From NCBI GenBank assembly GCA_021775855.1, contig JAJFGZ010000055.1, positions 1 to 39,109 of the forward strand: a DNA stretch of 39,109 nucleotides. Direction: 5' to 3'. The position numbers and the translations under genes are program-made. Under the pieces are notes generated by a model. It saw only the letters and a list, made by a program, of their open reading frames with translations. It was not told where the DNA came from and made no database searches. This document shows positions 24,089 to 32,306 of the stretch, piece after piece. The first letter of the stretch is position 1, and every line of letters begins with the position of its first letter. This DNA comes from Hyphomicrobiales bacterium. Lineage in GTDB: Bacteria > Pseudomonadota > Alphaproteobacteria > Rhizobiales > NORP267.

Positions 24089-25374
24089 GGGCGCTGCCCC
24101 AGTGCGTCGTCGCTCAAGCCCGGGTCGCGCCAGGTTTCACCGGAAATCGCTGTCTCGACACATTCCTTCAGGCTGCCAAACGTTACCTCGATATCCAGCA
24201 TGCCGGGGGCGTAATAGGCCCATTTGGCCGAATTGGTCATGACCCGGCCCTTCAGACCGTTGATGGCCGGGGAAAAATAACTGCAGGTATCGACGACTAT
24301 TTTCGTTCCTGCCTTTTCCAAACCTTCGAGCCAGCCGTTGGCCCGGATCAAGTCACACACATGACGGCTGGTGGTCACCAGCAAGTGCGTATTGGCAGCC
24401 GTCGCCCGCCCGTCGAGCAGGGTCACCAGATCGCGAAATTCGGTGAACGAAAAATGCGGCGTGCCGAGCGCCACCATGTTGGTTGGCCCGTCGGCGGCGG
24501 ATGACAGGGTTTTCCGGGCACAAACAAGATCAGCAGGAGTGATTGGATTGGTTTCCACAGGCTCGTGTCCCTGACAGGCGGCCTCAAGGTCCGGGGCTTC
24601 AGGGGTAATGCCGACCGCGTGGAACAGCGCGACCCCGCCTGATGCCGCGACCGCCGCGCTAATCGCTTTCAGATTATCTTCGCTGGTCGATTTTGGGAGG
24701 CCGGTAATGGCCGGGATCCGTGAACCGGATTTGGCCCCGACGATATGCCCGAGCAAGTGGAAAAACAGGTCTTCGCGGCGCAGGCTTTCCGGGACTTCGT
24801 CGAGGGTGAAGACAAGATTGGCCTGGCGGGCTTCGTCCCTGTGTAGACCGGCGTCGGGTACGCGGCCCGTGAGCGCGGCGGCGACATCAAGGAAATCACC
24901 GTATTTGTTGGTGCGCGCTCCAATTACCGAATTGTAGAAGGTGACCGCGTTCGATTCAGAACCGACGATTTGATCGCCGGGCGCGGGCCTGCCAGGGAGC
25001 TGGTACGGCGCGCAGGTCCAGACCGGTTTACATCCGAGGTGTTCGTAAGCCTCCATGAGCCGGCGAGCTTCGCGCGCGGTGGTATCGTCCCCGCTGCGCA
25101 AGGAAGGGTCGTGCAGGCTGACAAGTCCGGAATTCGTCCATGCGGGAGCCGCCAACTTTGCGCCGTAGTCGAGCAGGTAATTGACGAAATCAAGATGCGC
25201 GCGGCCGGAATAAAAACACGCGTCGATATGGGCAAAGCTCACATCGATCAGGCGCCCAGCTTCCATTACCCGCGCGGCATTGTGCACAAGCTCCATGGCG
25301 AACTTCATCGCCGGGCCCTCGCCGCCGTCGAGTAGGTGCAGGTCGCGGGCATCCAATTGAATTTCTGTTTTCAT
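24085..25374 (-). CDS. Aconitase X catalytic (large) subunit
   Basis: A 429-residue AcnX catalytic protein (formerly DUF521). Family marks are MKTEIQLDARDLHLLDGGEG with KFAMELVHNAARV, IDVSFAHIDACFYSGRAHLDF, ESNAVTFYNSVIGARTNKYG, and VVDTCSYFSPAI near the end. Cysteines in these segments, for example C53 and that of DTCSYFSP, are candidate ligands for the iron or iron-sulfur centre. The open frame reaches 25533, but ATG 25374 begins the conserved sequence; no strong ribosome site is visible. It lies 52 bp after the small membrane-protein gene and is coupled to the small subunit. It is a lyase acting on a hydroxy acid; a hydroxyproline-type substrate is the precedent, and the homoprotocatechuate neighbourhood offers another. 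Confidence 0.9.
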   Translation of the reverse strand: MKTEIQLDARDLHLLDGGEGPAMKFAMELVHNAARVMEAGRLIDVSFAHIDACFYSGRAHLDFVNYLLDYGAKLAAPAWTNSGLVSLHDPSLRSGDDTTAREARRLMEAYEHLGCKPVWTCAPYQLPGRPAPGDQIVGSESNAVTFYNSVIGARTNKYGDFLDVAAALTGRVPDAGLHRDEARQANLVFTLDEVPESLRREDLFFHLLGHIVGAKSGSRIPAITGLPKSTSEDNLKAISAAVAASGGVALFHAVGITPEAPDLEAACQGHEPVETNPITPADLVCARKTLSSAADGPTNMVALGTPHFSFTEFRDLVTLLDGRATAANTHLLVTTSRHVCDLIRANGWLEGLEKAGTKIVVDTCSYFSPAINGLKGRVMTNSAKWAYYAPGMLDIEVTFGSLKECVETAISGETWRDPGLSDDALGQRP

Positions 25375-25426
25375 CGTGGGCCGAGTATCGGTCCGCCGGA
25401 CATTGGAGACAAGGCCGGCGTGGAAG

Positions 25427-25804
25427 TCAGACCGCCAGCAATCCACCGAGACCGAGGCCGGCCACGATGGCCAGTAATGAGGTGGATGGAAACCGGAACG
25501 GGTTGATGCCGGCTTTGAGCGCAACGACAGCACTCAGGAGCGAAGCCGCAGCAGCCAGAATTGTCACATAGATTGCCAATTCGGAACGGTCCGGGATCAG
25601 AGTCGCGTAGGAATAGGCACCCACCAGCGACAACAAGACAATGCTGACCACGTGCCAGCAATAATAATTGAGCCATTTCGATGCCTTTGGCAGGTGCGTG
25701 TCTGCGAGCAGGGGGCGGGCGACAAAGACGCCGCCCACAAAGAAATGGACGCAGAAGGTAACGAAGGACGCAGCGGCGGCTGCCCAAAGAAAAAAGAATT
25801 GCAT
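25427..25804 (-). CDS. Small four-helix membrane protein of unknown function
   Basis: The product has 125 residues and about four membrane helices: residues 4-28 (FLWAAAAASFVTFCVHFFVGG), about 48-68, about 75-98 and about 105-124. Three helix-breaking stretches hold conserved-looking polar residues (ADTHLPKASKW, LNYYCWH, KAGINPFRFP). I recognise no family with a known function. It is the first gene in the AcnX direction and diverges from the TetR gene across 48 bp containing a near-perfect palindrome, so it is probably regulated with AcnX. It may be a transporter accessory or a membrane anchor; neither is shown by sequence. Confidence 0.75.
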   Translation of the reverse strand: MQFFFLWAAAAASFVTFCVHFFVGGVFVARPLLADTHLPKASKWLNYYCWHVVSIVLLSLVGAYSYATLIPDRSELAIYVTILAAAASLLSAVVALKAGINPFRFPSTSLLAIVAGLGLGGLLAV

Positions 25805-25821
25805 AATGTAAAACTCTATAT

Positions 25822-25837
25822 TAGAATAATTAATCTA
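25822..25837. promoter_or_regulatory. 16-bp near-palindrome, candidate TetR operator
   Basis: TAGAATAATTAATCTA matches its reverse complement at 14 of 16 positions. It sits 15 bp before the TetR start and 17 bp before the divergent membrane-protein start, so an occupied site would block both promoters. A TAGAATA direct repeat is also present across this block (ending near 25842). Confidence 0.55.
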
Positions 25838-25852
25838 GAATATGGAATCTAA

Positions 25853-26416
25853 ATGGGACGCAAGTCAAGCTTTGAAAAAGAGGCCGTCTACGCCTCGGTC
25901 GGTGCGGAGGTCGCTGAAAAGGGCCGCTTCACGCTACACAACCTGTCGGCAGCGACGGGTATATCCACCGGGTCGATCTACCACCGGTTTGAATCCCGGG
26001 AGGCATTGCTCGCCGAGACCTGGTTGAACGCAGTTCGGTTATTTCAAACGGACTTTCTCGCAGCAATTCGCATCGAGTCGTCTGATGCAGGCGCGCAAGC
26101 AGCGCTGGCAACGCCCAGATTTTGCCGTGCCAATCCGGCGGCAGCTGCGATCCTTGCCTGTTGCCGGCAGAGTGAATTTACCGGCACTGGAACACCCGCG
26201 GAAATTGCAACCAGGATCGCGACAGTCAACGAGGAGAGTGAAGCGGAGTTTCGCCGCTTCGCCCGGCGGATCGAGCGCCCGCTGTTGAATTGCCGGTTGG
26301 CAATCATTGCCTACCCGCTTGCCGCTGTCCGGATGTATCTACCGCACCGACCGGTGCCGAAACAGATCGATGCAGAAATCCTGAAGACTTATCGTGCCGC
26401 AATCGAGATCAGCTGA
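25853..26416 (+). CDS. TetR-family transcriptional regulator
   Basis: A 187-residue one-component regulator. The N-terminal helix-turn-helix is GRFTLHNLSAATGISTGSIYHRFESREALLAETW (about residues 24-57), with the SIYHRF recognition helix typical of TetR proteins. The remaining helical domain would bind a ligand; it has no recognisable subfamily signature. It diverges from the membrane protein/AcnX unit and probably represses it and itself through the palindrome at 25822-25837. Its stop is 13 bp before the convergent end of the RdhA-like gene. Confidence 0.88.
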   Translation: MGRKSSFEKEAVYASVGAEVAEKGRFTLHNLSAATGISTGSIYHRFESREALLAETWLNAVRLFQTDFLAAIRIESSDAGAQAALATPRFCRANPAAAAILACCRQSEFTGTGTPAEIATRIATVNEESEAEFRRFARRIERPLLNCRLAIIAYPLAAVRMYLPHRPVPKQIDAEILKTYRAAIEIS

Positions 26417-26429
26417 TGGTTGCCTGAAG

Positions 26430-27416
26430 CTATTCGCTCGCCAGCCGTTCGCGCCGGCGCGCCAGTTTGACGATCAGATTTTCCGATATTCCGGGCCGGC
26501 TCCACGGGCAAACCGCGAGACATAGGGCGCAGCCAAAAGCCTCGCCAAAATAAGGAATGCATTTGTCAAAGTCGATGTACCATTTTTTATTGCCACGGAC
26601 CATTTGCTTTTCCTCAGAAATTGCCCCCGGCGGGCAGGCTTTGGTGCAAATCTGGCACGAAGTACAGAAATCATCGGCACCGAACACATCCGGCTCGCTG
26701 TATTCAAGCGGCATATCGGTTGCGATTGCTGAGAGGCGAAACGAAGACCCGAATTGACGGTTGATCATCGAACCGTGTTTTCCCAACTCACCCATTCCGG
26801 CCTGGATTGCGGCCGGGATCATGTTAAGCGCCGTCGCCATCGGTCCGGGAAAAGTCTTCATATTGTAGCCGGATTGAAGAATGAAATTTCCAATCAGCCG
26901 GGCGGATCGCGCCGCCGTGTTGTATTTAGTCGCGACTTCCGTTGCCGACCGGGCATCTTCAATGTTGCTTGGAGCCGTGGACAGATTTTCGTAGTCCATG
27001 GCGACGGCGATGATGATGAGGTTGGGGTAGGCGATTTCATACCCTTCGTAGACATATTCTGGCCGAACAGGCGTAAACCCGACCTGGTCGGAATCGTTTT
27101 CCAGAGCAAATTCGCGGACCAGCTTTGACCATTCGGCTGGACTCTTTTTGATGGGTTCGGGGTTTTTGGCTAGGGGCCGTGGTCCCCGGTCGGCGTCCCG
27201 GGAATAGGCAGCCCTGATATCAGGCGCCTGGCGCTGGTGGGCGATAACCACATCCTGCAATTCGTGAAACGGGTTCTCGGCGGGTGGGTGCCAGAAAAAG
27301 GTTTTGGGCCGGCTTCGCTCGACAACGCCAAGGCCATTTATGTCATTCCCCGATAAACCCACGGGAAAGAGTTTCTTGAAATCTTCGGTTGTTCGGTGGA
27401 CGTAGTCGGGTTTCAT
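26430..27416 (-). CDS. Short reductive-dehalogenase-like (RdhA family) iron-sulfur protein
   Basis: A 328-residue protein. The C-terminal part carries two cysteine sets: C251, C254, C257, C261 (FCTSCQICTKACPPGAIS) and C286, C296, C299, C303. The second is framed by WYIDFDKC and CALCLAVCPW, the arrangement characteristic of RdhA reductive dehalogenases. Residues about 90-235 fit the nitroreductase-like cobalamin-binding core (PNLIIIAVAMDYENLS, KHGSMINRQFGSSFRLSA). There is no Tat signal, no PceB-type anchor gene, no fused flavin/ferredoxin reductase and no C-terminal HEAT domain as in epoxyqueuosine reductase (QueG). It should be a soluble corrinoid and iron-sulfur reductase needing an external electron donor. 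It lies 9 bp after the CoA ligase gene on the same strand. Dehalogenation is inference; another reductive role is possible. Confidence 0.8.
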   Translation of the reverse strand: MKPDYVHRTTEDFKKLFPVGLSGNDINGLGVVERSRPKTFFWHPPAENPFHELQDVVIAHQRQAPDIRAAYSRDADRGPRPLAKNPEPIKKSPAEWSKLVREFALENDSDQVGFTPVRPEYVYEGYEIAYPNLIIIAVAMDYENLSTAPSNIEDARSATEVATKYNTAARSARLIGNFILQSGYNMKTFPGPMATALNMIPAAIQAGMGELGKHGSMINRQFGSSFRLSAIATDMPLEYSEPDVFGADDFCTSCQICTKACPPGAISEEKQMVRGNKKWYIDFDKCIPYFGEAFGCALCLAVCPWSRPGISENLIVKLARRRERLASE

Positions 27417-27425
27417 GGCAGTTCC

Positions 27426-29030
27426 TCATTCCGGTGCGGTGATCAACGCAACAAGTTTGGACCGTATGATTTTCTGGGTCGGCGTTAGCGGCATCGCTTT
27501 GACAATCTCGAGACGCTCGGGCCATTTGAATTTTGCCACGCCCGACTTTTCAAGGTGTGCTGTGATTTCAGCAAGTTCCAGTTTCCGGTCATCGGCTTTT
27601 ACGACAAAGACGCAGGCGCGCTCCCCCAGAACATTGTCGGGATAGGGCACCATCGCGCTGCGTTCAATGCCGGGTAATTTGTCGATTTCAAATTCCACGT
27701 CGGTGGGATTAAATTTGATCCCCCCGCGATTGATGATTTCCTTGACCCGTCCGGTAATTGTCAGACCGCCGGCGGAATCGATCATTGCGGTGTCGCCTGT
27801 CTCGAACCAGCCGTCGCCGGTAAAGGAGGCTGCAGTTGCTTCGTCATTGTCCAGATAACCCGGGAAGAGCGATGGGCCGCGCATCTGGAGCCGGCCTTCA
27901 GAACCGGATTGCATCACGACGTTTTCGTCATCGACGATGCGCAGCTCGGTTGCCGGGCTGGCCCGTCCTGCGGAATGATGTCGGGCGTCTACGGGGTCGT
28001 TTAAGCGCCCAAACGCTCCGGCCTGCAATTCACTCATGCCCCATAGCTGGATTGCAACGCCGTTGGGCAGGCGGTCTTCGATGTCCTTCGCCAATGCCGG
28101 TGGAACCGCACTGCCCGACAGGCAGATAAAGCGGACGGAGGAAAAATCATGCTTTTCCATCAACCCCATATTGATCGTCGCTGCCAGATGGGCCGGCGCT
28201 GCGAATATTTTCTGGGCCTGATGGGTTTCGACGGTTTTAGCAAATGTGTCTGGCGCGAAGGTGGGCAACAGGCTGACTGTGCCGCCGTTCATCAGCGCCA
28301 AATGCAGGCTGAACAGGCCGTACAAGTGAGACATGGGGGCGAGCGAGAGAACGATTTCGCCGGGTGTCACTTCGAGTTCGTCCGCGCACAGGCGGGAATT
28401 GCACAGGAAATTCCTGTAGGCATGGGGGACGCCCTTGGGGGCGGCGGTTGTCCCCGATGTATAGAGCAACAGAAACGGGTCGGCGCTCGATAGATCAACA
28501 GGGTTTTCGAGGGGCGCGGATGTCGAAAGTTCGGCATACGAGATACAATCCCCAGTGCCCGCACCGACGGCAATCACGTGGTCCAGATCGGGCAGATCCG
28601 ATTGAAGATCTTTGACCGCTATAGCTGGCGAATAGTCGCCGGCTTTGGCCAGACAGATCATTGCCTTGGCTTTGCCGTGGCCGAGAAGGGACGACAATTC
28701 CGCACGCCGATAGGGCATGTGGATGGTCTGCATGATTGCGCCAAGGGAACAGATGGCCAGATAACTGGTTACGAATTCGATCGTGTTTGGCAACTGAACG
28801 GCAACCACATCGCCTTTTGTCACGCCGATCGTCTGCAGCCCTCCGGCGAGATGCCGCACGCCCGCGCTAAATTCCAGCCAGCTCAGGCTGTTCGATCCAT
28901 CCATGAGGAAATGTGAATCAGGAGTTTTGTTTGCCCAATGGGCAACCCGGTCGGTCAGCACTTCGTCAGTCCACAAACAATCGGCTATATAGCTGTCCGC
29001 GACACGAGGGGAGGTGTTCGTAAAAGTCAT
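27426..29030 (-). CDS. AMP-dependent acyl-CoA ligase (aryl/DhbE-like), paired with the RdhA-like gene
   Basis: A 534-residue ANL-family ligase. Motifs are LLYTSGTTAAPKGVPHAYRN (ATP loop), LWGMSELQAGAFGRL (acid-binding region), TGDTAMIDSAGGLTITGRVK (A7-A8) and the C-terminal catalytic lysine in PLTPTQKIIRSK. Overall it resembles cyclohexanecarboxylate-, benzoate- or 2,3-dihydroxybenzoate-activating enzymes. A GTG at 29111 is in frame, but ATG 29030 with GGA nearby gives a normal N-terminus. It is transcribed just ahead of the RdhA-like gene (9-bp gap) and diverges from a MarR gene, suggesting one inducible unit in which an acid is first activated to its CoA thioester. The substrate is unknown. 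Confidence 0.88.
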   Translation of the reverse strand: MTFTNTSPRVADSYIADCLWTDEVLTDRVAHWANKTPDSHFLMDGSNSLSWLEFSAGVRHLAGGLQTIGVTKGDVVAVQLPNTIEFVTSYLAICSLGAIMQTIHMPYRRAELSSLLGHGKAKAMICLAKAGDYSPAIAVKDLQSDLPDLDHVIAVGAGTGDCISYAELSTSAPLENPVDLSSADPFLLLYTSGTTAAPKGVPHAYRNFLCNSRLCADELEVTPGEIVLSLAPMSHLYGLFSLHLALMNGGTVSLLPTFAPDTFAKTVETHQAQKIFAAPAHLAATINMGLMEKHDFSSVRFICLSGSAVPPALAKDIEDRLPNGVAIQLWGMSELQAGAFGRLNDPVDARHHSAGRASPATELRIVDDENVVMQSGSEGRLQMRGPSLFPGYLDNDEATAASFTGDGWFETGDTAMIDSAGGLTITGRVKEIINRGGIKFNPTDVEFEIDKLPGIERSAMVPYPDNVLGERACVFVVKADDRKLELAEITAHLEKSGVAKFKWPERLEIVKAMPLTPTQKIIRSKLVALITAPE

Positions 29031-29144
29031 TTTGTCCACATGGCCTGCAAAAGATGCTGGCCAATCCCGCTTATTTTCTGAATTATCGGTCAGGCAACCA
29101 AACCCGTCCACAAGCTATTTAGTTTATATGTAATGTATTTTACC

Positions 29145-29161
29145 CATGGCATCAAGCCATG
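29145..29161. promoter_or_regulatory. CATGGC-N5-GCCATG dyad in the ligase/MarR divergent promoter
   Basis: A perfect 6-bp inverted repeat with a 5-base centre lies 28 bp before the MarR start and 115 bp before the ligase start, next to an A+T-rich tract at about 29115-29142. It is a candidate MarR site, although its G+C-rich arms are less typical than the A+T-rich dyads elsewhere in the window. Confidence 0.35.
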
Positions 29162-29188
29162 CAAACTCATTGAGCGTAAATACGTAAT

Positions 29189-29641
29189 ATGACCGAGCTT
29201 TCCAACCCAAATGACCGGGATGTTTTGCGTCTCTGGCTGCAGATGTTGAAAATCACTTTGCCGCTGCGGCGCCACGTAAATATACAATTGCAGAAAGAGT
29301 GCGGGCACAGCCTGACCCGGTTTGACGTATTGGCGCAGTTGAGCGAGTTCGGCGAGCAGACGGTAGGCGGACTGGCGCAAAACCTGATCAATTCGAGTGG
29401 CAATATCGCAGGTCTGCTTGCCCGGATGGAAGTCCAGAAATTGGTCAAGCGGCGCTCGGGCAGCGATGATGGGCGAACATTGATCGTGCACATCACTGCT
29501 AAGGGCTCCTCGCTGTATGAGGCTATGGTACCAGTGCACCGGCGAATCGTGCATTCCAGTCTCGGGCGGATCGACCCGGACTTGAGGCAAGCGCTGATCG
29601 TGGCGCTCAAATCCGGCCGGGCGGCAATAGAACAAGACTGA
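29189..29641 (+). CDS. MarR-family transcriptional regulator of the ligase/RdhA-like unit
   Basis: A 150-residue winged helix-turn-helix protein: HSLTRFDVLAQLSEFGEQTV, GGLAQNLINSSGNIAGLLARM (recognition region) and VKRRSGSDDGRTLIVHITAKG (wing), flanked by dimerisation helices. It diverges from the CoA ligase/RdhA-like pair across 158 bp, the classic arrangement for local control. MarR regulators also accompany many rdhA genes in organohalide-respiring bacteria, which is at least consistent. Its own ribosome site is weak. It ends 10 bp before the convergent TPP-enzyme gene. Confidence 0.88.
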   Translation: MTELSNPNDRDVLRLWLQMLKITLPLRRHVNIQLQKECGHSLTRFDVLAQLSEFGEQTVGGLAQNLINSSGNIAGLLARMEVQKLVKRRSGSDDGRTLIVHITAKGSSLYEAMVPVHRRIVHSSLGRIDPDLRQALIVALKSGRAAIEQD

Positions 29642-29651
29642 TCCTCTGCCG

Positions 29652-31304
29652 CTAGACGTAGCTGCCCGGAATGATGAATGGCCAGGGCGACGATTCCTGA
29701 TCGGGGTCGATAGTCACTTCAATCAAAGACGGCGCGTCGCGGGCGATCGCCGTCTCGAGCGCGGGGCGCAACGCTTTTGGCGATGCCACGCGTTCAGCCG
29801 CGATGCCGAAACTTTCGGCGAGGGCAACGAAATCCGGGTTGACCAGGTCGACCCCCAAGGTGCGGCCGTCATAGGCGTTGATCTGGTCGCGGCGCACATT
29901 GCCGAATGCACCATTGTTGAACAGGATCACCACGACGCCGATGTTGAACTGGGCAGCGGTTGCGAGTTCCGGCATCCCGTACATGAAGCCGCCATCGCCG
30001 GAAATCGAGACAACTGCTTTTGTCGGATTGGCGGCCTTGACTCCGAGCGCTGTCGGGAAGCCGTAGCCGAGCGTGCCCTGGAAACCGGACGTGATGTAGG
30101 TGCGCGGTTCGTAGACCGGGAATCCGTAGTAAGACGCAAACCCGACCTGGCACAATTCTTCAACGAATATTCCGTCGCGTGGCAGCACGTCGCGGATCAC
30201 CTCCAGATAGGCCATCTGGGGCTGGATCGCCTGCGTCTTTGCAGACGCGCGGGCCTTGGCATCTGAAATATAATCGAGCGCGTCGGATTGCGGTTTCCGT
30301 ACCCTGGTAACGGCGGAAGCGAGCGCCGCTGCGCCTGTGGCCGCGTCCGCGACAATGCCCGCATGGGGCACCAGGCGGGTCATCTCGTCTGCGTCGATAT
30401 CGATCCGGATCAGGTGCGGCGGAGCGTCGGGTTCGACGATCATGCCGCTGCCGGCCGACCAGCGCATATAGGGCATTTCCAGCCGGGAACCGATGCCGAT
30501 CAGGACGTCTGTCTCGGGCCAGATTTCGAGACCCGCAGCCGACGACATACCGTTGGCATGGTCTTCCGCCACTATGCCCCGGCCGCTGCGCATCGAGGTG
30601 ACCCCGGCGCCAAGGGTTTCGGCGAGCGCGGTCACTTCAGCGCTCGCATGCATGGCTCCGCCGCCAACACAAATCAAGACGCGTTTGGCGTCCTTCAACA
30701 GCTCGACCGCGGCGGCGATTGCGTCCGGGTCGGGTTCGAGGGGGGCGGACAGGACGGTTGGGGGTAATATCTCCACGTCGCCTGACTGACCCATTGTGTC
30801 CCAGCACATTTCCAACGATACCGGACCCTTGCGTCCGGACTGCATCTGGACAAAGGCCTCATTGACCAGCCCGGGGGCTTGCGACGCGGTGTCGATCCGG
30901 TCCGCCCATTTTATCAGGGAGCGCAGGGTTTCAAGCTGGTCGGGGATTTCGTGCAGGTGGCCGCGCCGTCTGCCCAGATATTGCGATGGGATCTGGCCGG
31001 TCAGGCAGAGCACCGGAGCATCCGCGCCCCAGGCTGTGGCCAGCGCTGCTGTTGTATTTAAGACGCCAGGACCGGGGACGACGGTATAGACGCCGGGCTT
31101 TCCGGTCGATTTGGCGTGGCCGTATGCCATATAGGCGGCGCCCTGTTCGTGACGGGTGGTGATGGTCCGGACATCGTTCGAGAGGCGATGCAGGGCGTCG
31201 TAAAGCGGGTACATCTGCGCGCCGGGAAGGCCGTAAATAGTGTCCACATCGTGATTGAGGACGGCGCGTATAATCGCTTCACCGCCAGTCATGGTCTGGG
31301 GCAT
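29652..31304 (-). CDS. Thiamine-diphosphate-dependent enzyme, acetolactate synthase-like
   Basis: A 550-residue three-domain TPP enzyme. The Pyr domain has IYGLPGAQMYPLYDAL and the activating glutamate E53 in TTRHEQGAAYMAYGHA; the central domain spans about residues 190-330. The PP domain has the thiamine/magnesium motif GDGGFMYGMPELATAAQFNI through FNN at about 436-464. It belongs to the large-subunit acetolactate synthase/benzoylformate decarboxylase/oxalyl-CoA decarboxylase superfamily. No small regulatory subunit (IlvH) gene is nearby, which argues for a catabolic carboligase or decarboxylase. It is convergent with the MarR gene and diverges from the crotonase-family gene across 192 bp. 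Substrate not identifiable. Confidence 0.87.
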   Translation of the reverse strand: MPQTMTGGEAIIRAVLNHDVDTIYGLPGAQMYPLYDALHRLSNDVRTITTRHEQGAAYMAYGHAKSTGKPGVYTVVPGPGVLNTTAALATAWGADAPVLCLTGQIPSQYLGRRRGHLHEIPDQLETLRSLIKWADRIDTASQAPGLVNEAFVQMQSGRKGPVSLEMCWDTMGQSGDVEILPPTVLSAPLEPDPDAIAAAVELLKDAKRVLICVGGGAMHASAEVTALAETLGAGVTSMRSGRGIVAEDHANGMSSAAGLEIWPETDVLIGIGSRLEMPYMRWSAGSGMIVEPDAPPHLIRIDIDADEMTRLVPHAGIVADAATGAAALASAVTRVRKPQSDALDYISDAKARASAKTQAIQPQMAYLEVIRDVLPRDGIFVEELCQVGFASYYGFPVYEPRTYITSGFQGTLGYGFPTALGVKAANPTKAVVSISGDGGFMYGMPELATAAQFNIGVVVILFNNGAFGNVRRDQINAYDGRTLGVDLVNPDFVALAESFGIAAERVASPKALRPALETAIARDAPSLIEVTIDPDQESSPWPFIIPGSYV

Positions 31305-31313
31305 TCTTGCACC

Positions 31314-31451
31314 TATTTAAATATTGTGGGAGCCGGAAGGCCCCCATTCTTGGGCGAGCCTATCAGATGAAACCGGATTGGCGATGGGACAGATACGCAT
31401 ACCCCCTGACAATATAAATCATACCGGTCTGGACCCACAGCCCAGCCTGGG
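31314..31451. promoter_or_regulatory. Divergent promoter region with two short palindromes
   Basis: Between the TPP-enzyme and crotonase genes lie TATTTAAATA (31314-31323, perfect 10-bp dyad, 10 bp before the TPP-enzyme start) and CCCAG-C-CTGGG (31441-31451, 46 bp before the crotonase start). An A+T-rich stretch CTGACAATATAAATCATA near 31406-31423 could hold a -10 element for the rightward gene. No regulator gene adjoins this pair, so control is unknown. Confidence 0.3.
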
Positions 31452-31496
31452 GATATGACGGTAGCCGAATAAGCCATCCTCAGCAGGAGTTATCCG

Positions 31497-32306
31497 ATGA
31501 CCGATCATTACGCCAACTACAAAGAGCTGAAATTCAACCGTCCCGGCAAGGGCATCCTCGAAGTGATCATGTCCAATCCTGGCAAACTCAATTCGCTCGA
31601 CCGCAATGGCCATCGGGAACTCGCCGAGGTCTGGCTCGATATCGACAAGGATGACGACACTTCGGTCGTGTTGCTGCGCGGCGATGGAGGTACCTTTTCG
31701 TCGGGCGGCGATATGAACCTTGTGGAGGAAATGATCGAGAATTGGGAAGACCGGGCGCGCAGCTGGAAGGAAGCGCGGGACCTTGTCTATAACGTGATCA
31801 ATTGTTCCAAGCCTGTCGTCTCAGCCATCGAGAATGTTGCGGTCGGGGCCGGGCTTGCGGCTGCGATGGTGTCTGACATCACGGTTGCCGGTCGCACCGC
31901 GCGGATTATCGACGGCCATACCCGGCTTGGGGTCGCGGCTGGCGACGGCTCGGCGATCATCTGGCCGCTCCTGTGCGGCATGGCGAAGGCCAAATATTAC
32001 CTGCTATTGTGCGATCCTGTCACCGGCGAGGACGCTGAGAAAATGGGCCTCGTCTCGGTCTGCGCGGACGACGACAAGGTGGTCGAAACCGCACTCGGGA
32101 TTTGCGAAAAACTTGCCAGAGGCGCACCGTCTGCGATCCGGATGACAAAGTATGCGCTCAACAACTGGATGCGGATGGCCGGACCCACATTTGATGCGTC
32201 GATGGCGCTGGAAATGCTCGGCTTCACAGGACCGGAAGTGCGGGAAGGGCTGAGCGCATTACGGGAAAAGCGCAAACCGGAGTTTGATCCAAAATCGCCG
32301 ATCTAG
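31497..32306 (+). CDS. Crotonase-superfamily protein lacking both enoyl-CoA hydratase glutamates
   Basis: A 269-residue crotonase-fold protein. The oxyanion-hole segments [14 protein letters not shown] and [18 protein letters not shown] are intact, so it should bind an acyl-CoA. Aligned without gaps to classical enoyl-CoA hydratase, the first catalytic Glu (in GGGCELAM) is Ala here (GAGLAAAM) and the second (in FGQPEILLG) is His (IIDGHTRLG). An Asp follows in [17 protein letters not shown]. Simple hydration is therefore unlikely; isomerase, decarboxylase, thioester hydrolase or other crotonase chemistry is possible. AGGAG lies 7 bases before the ATG. It ends in a CTAG shared with the opposing ligase gene. 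Confidence 0.85.
   Translation: MTDHYANYKELKFNRPGKGILEVIMSNPGKLNSLDRNGHRELAEVWLDIDKDDDTSVVLLRGDGGTFSSGGDMNLVEEMIENWEDRARSWKEARDLVYNVINCSKPVVSAIENVAVGAGLAAAMVSDITVAGRTARIIDGHTRLGVAAGDGSAIIWPLLCGMAKAKYYLLLCDPVTGEDAEKMGLVSVCADDDKVVETALGICEKLARGAPSAIRMTKYALNNWMRMAGPTFDASMALEMLGFTGPEVREGLSALREKRKPEFDPKSPI

Noticed and set aside
26430..27416. Epoxyqueuosine reductase (QueG) as the identity of the RdhA-like protein
   Set aside because: The fold is related, but the protein has no C-terminal HEAT-like domain, and its second cluster motif (WYIDFDKC to CALCLAVCPW) is of RdhA type. Neighbours are catabolic rather than tRNA-modification genes.
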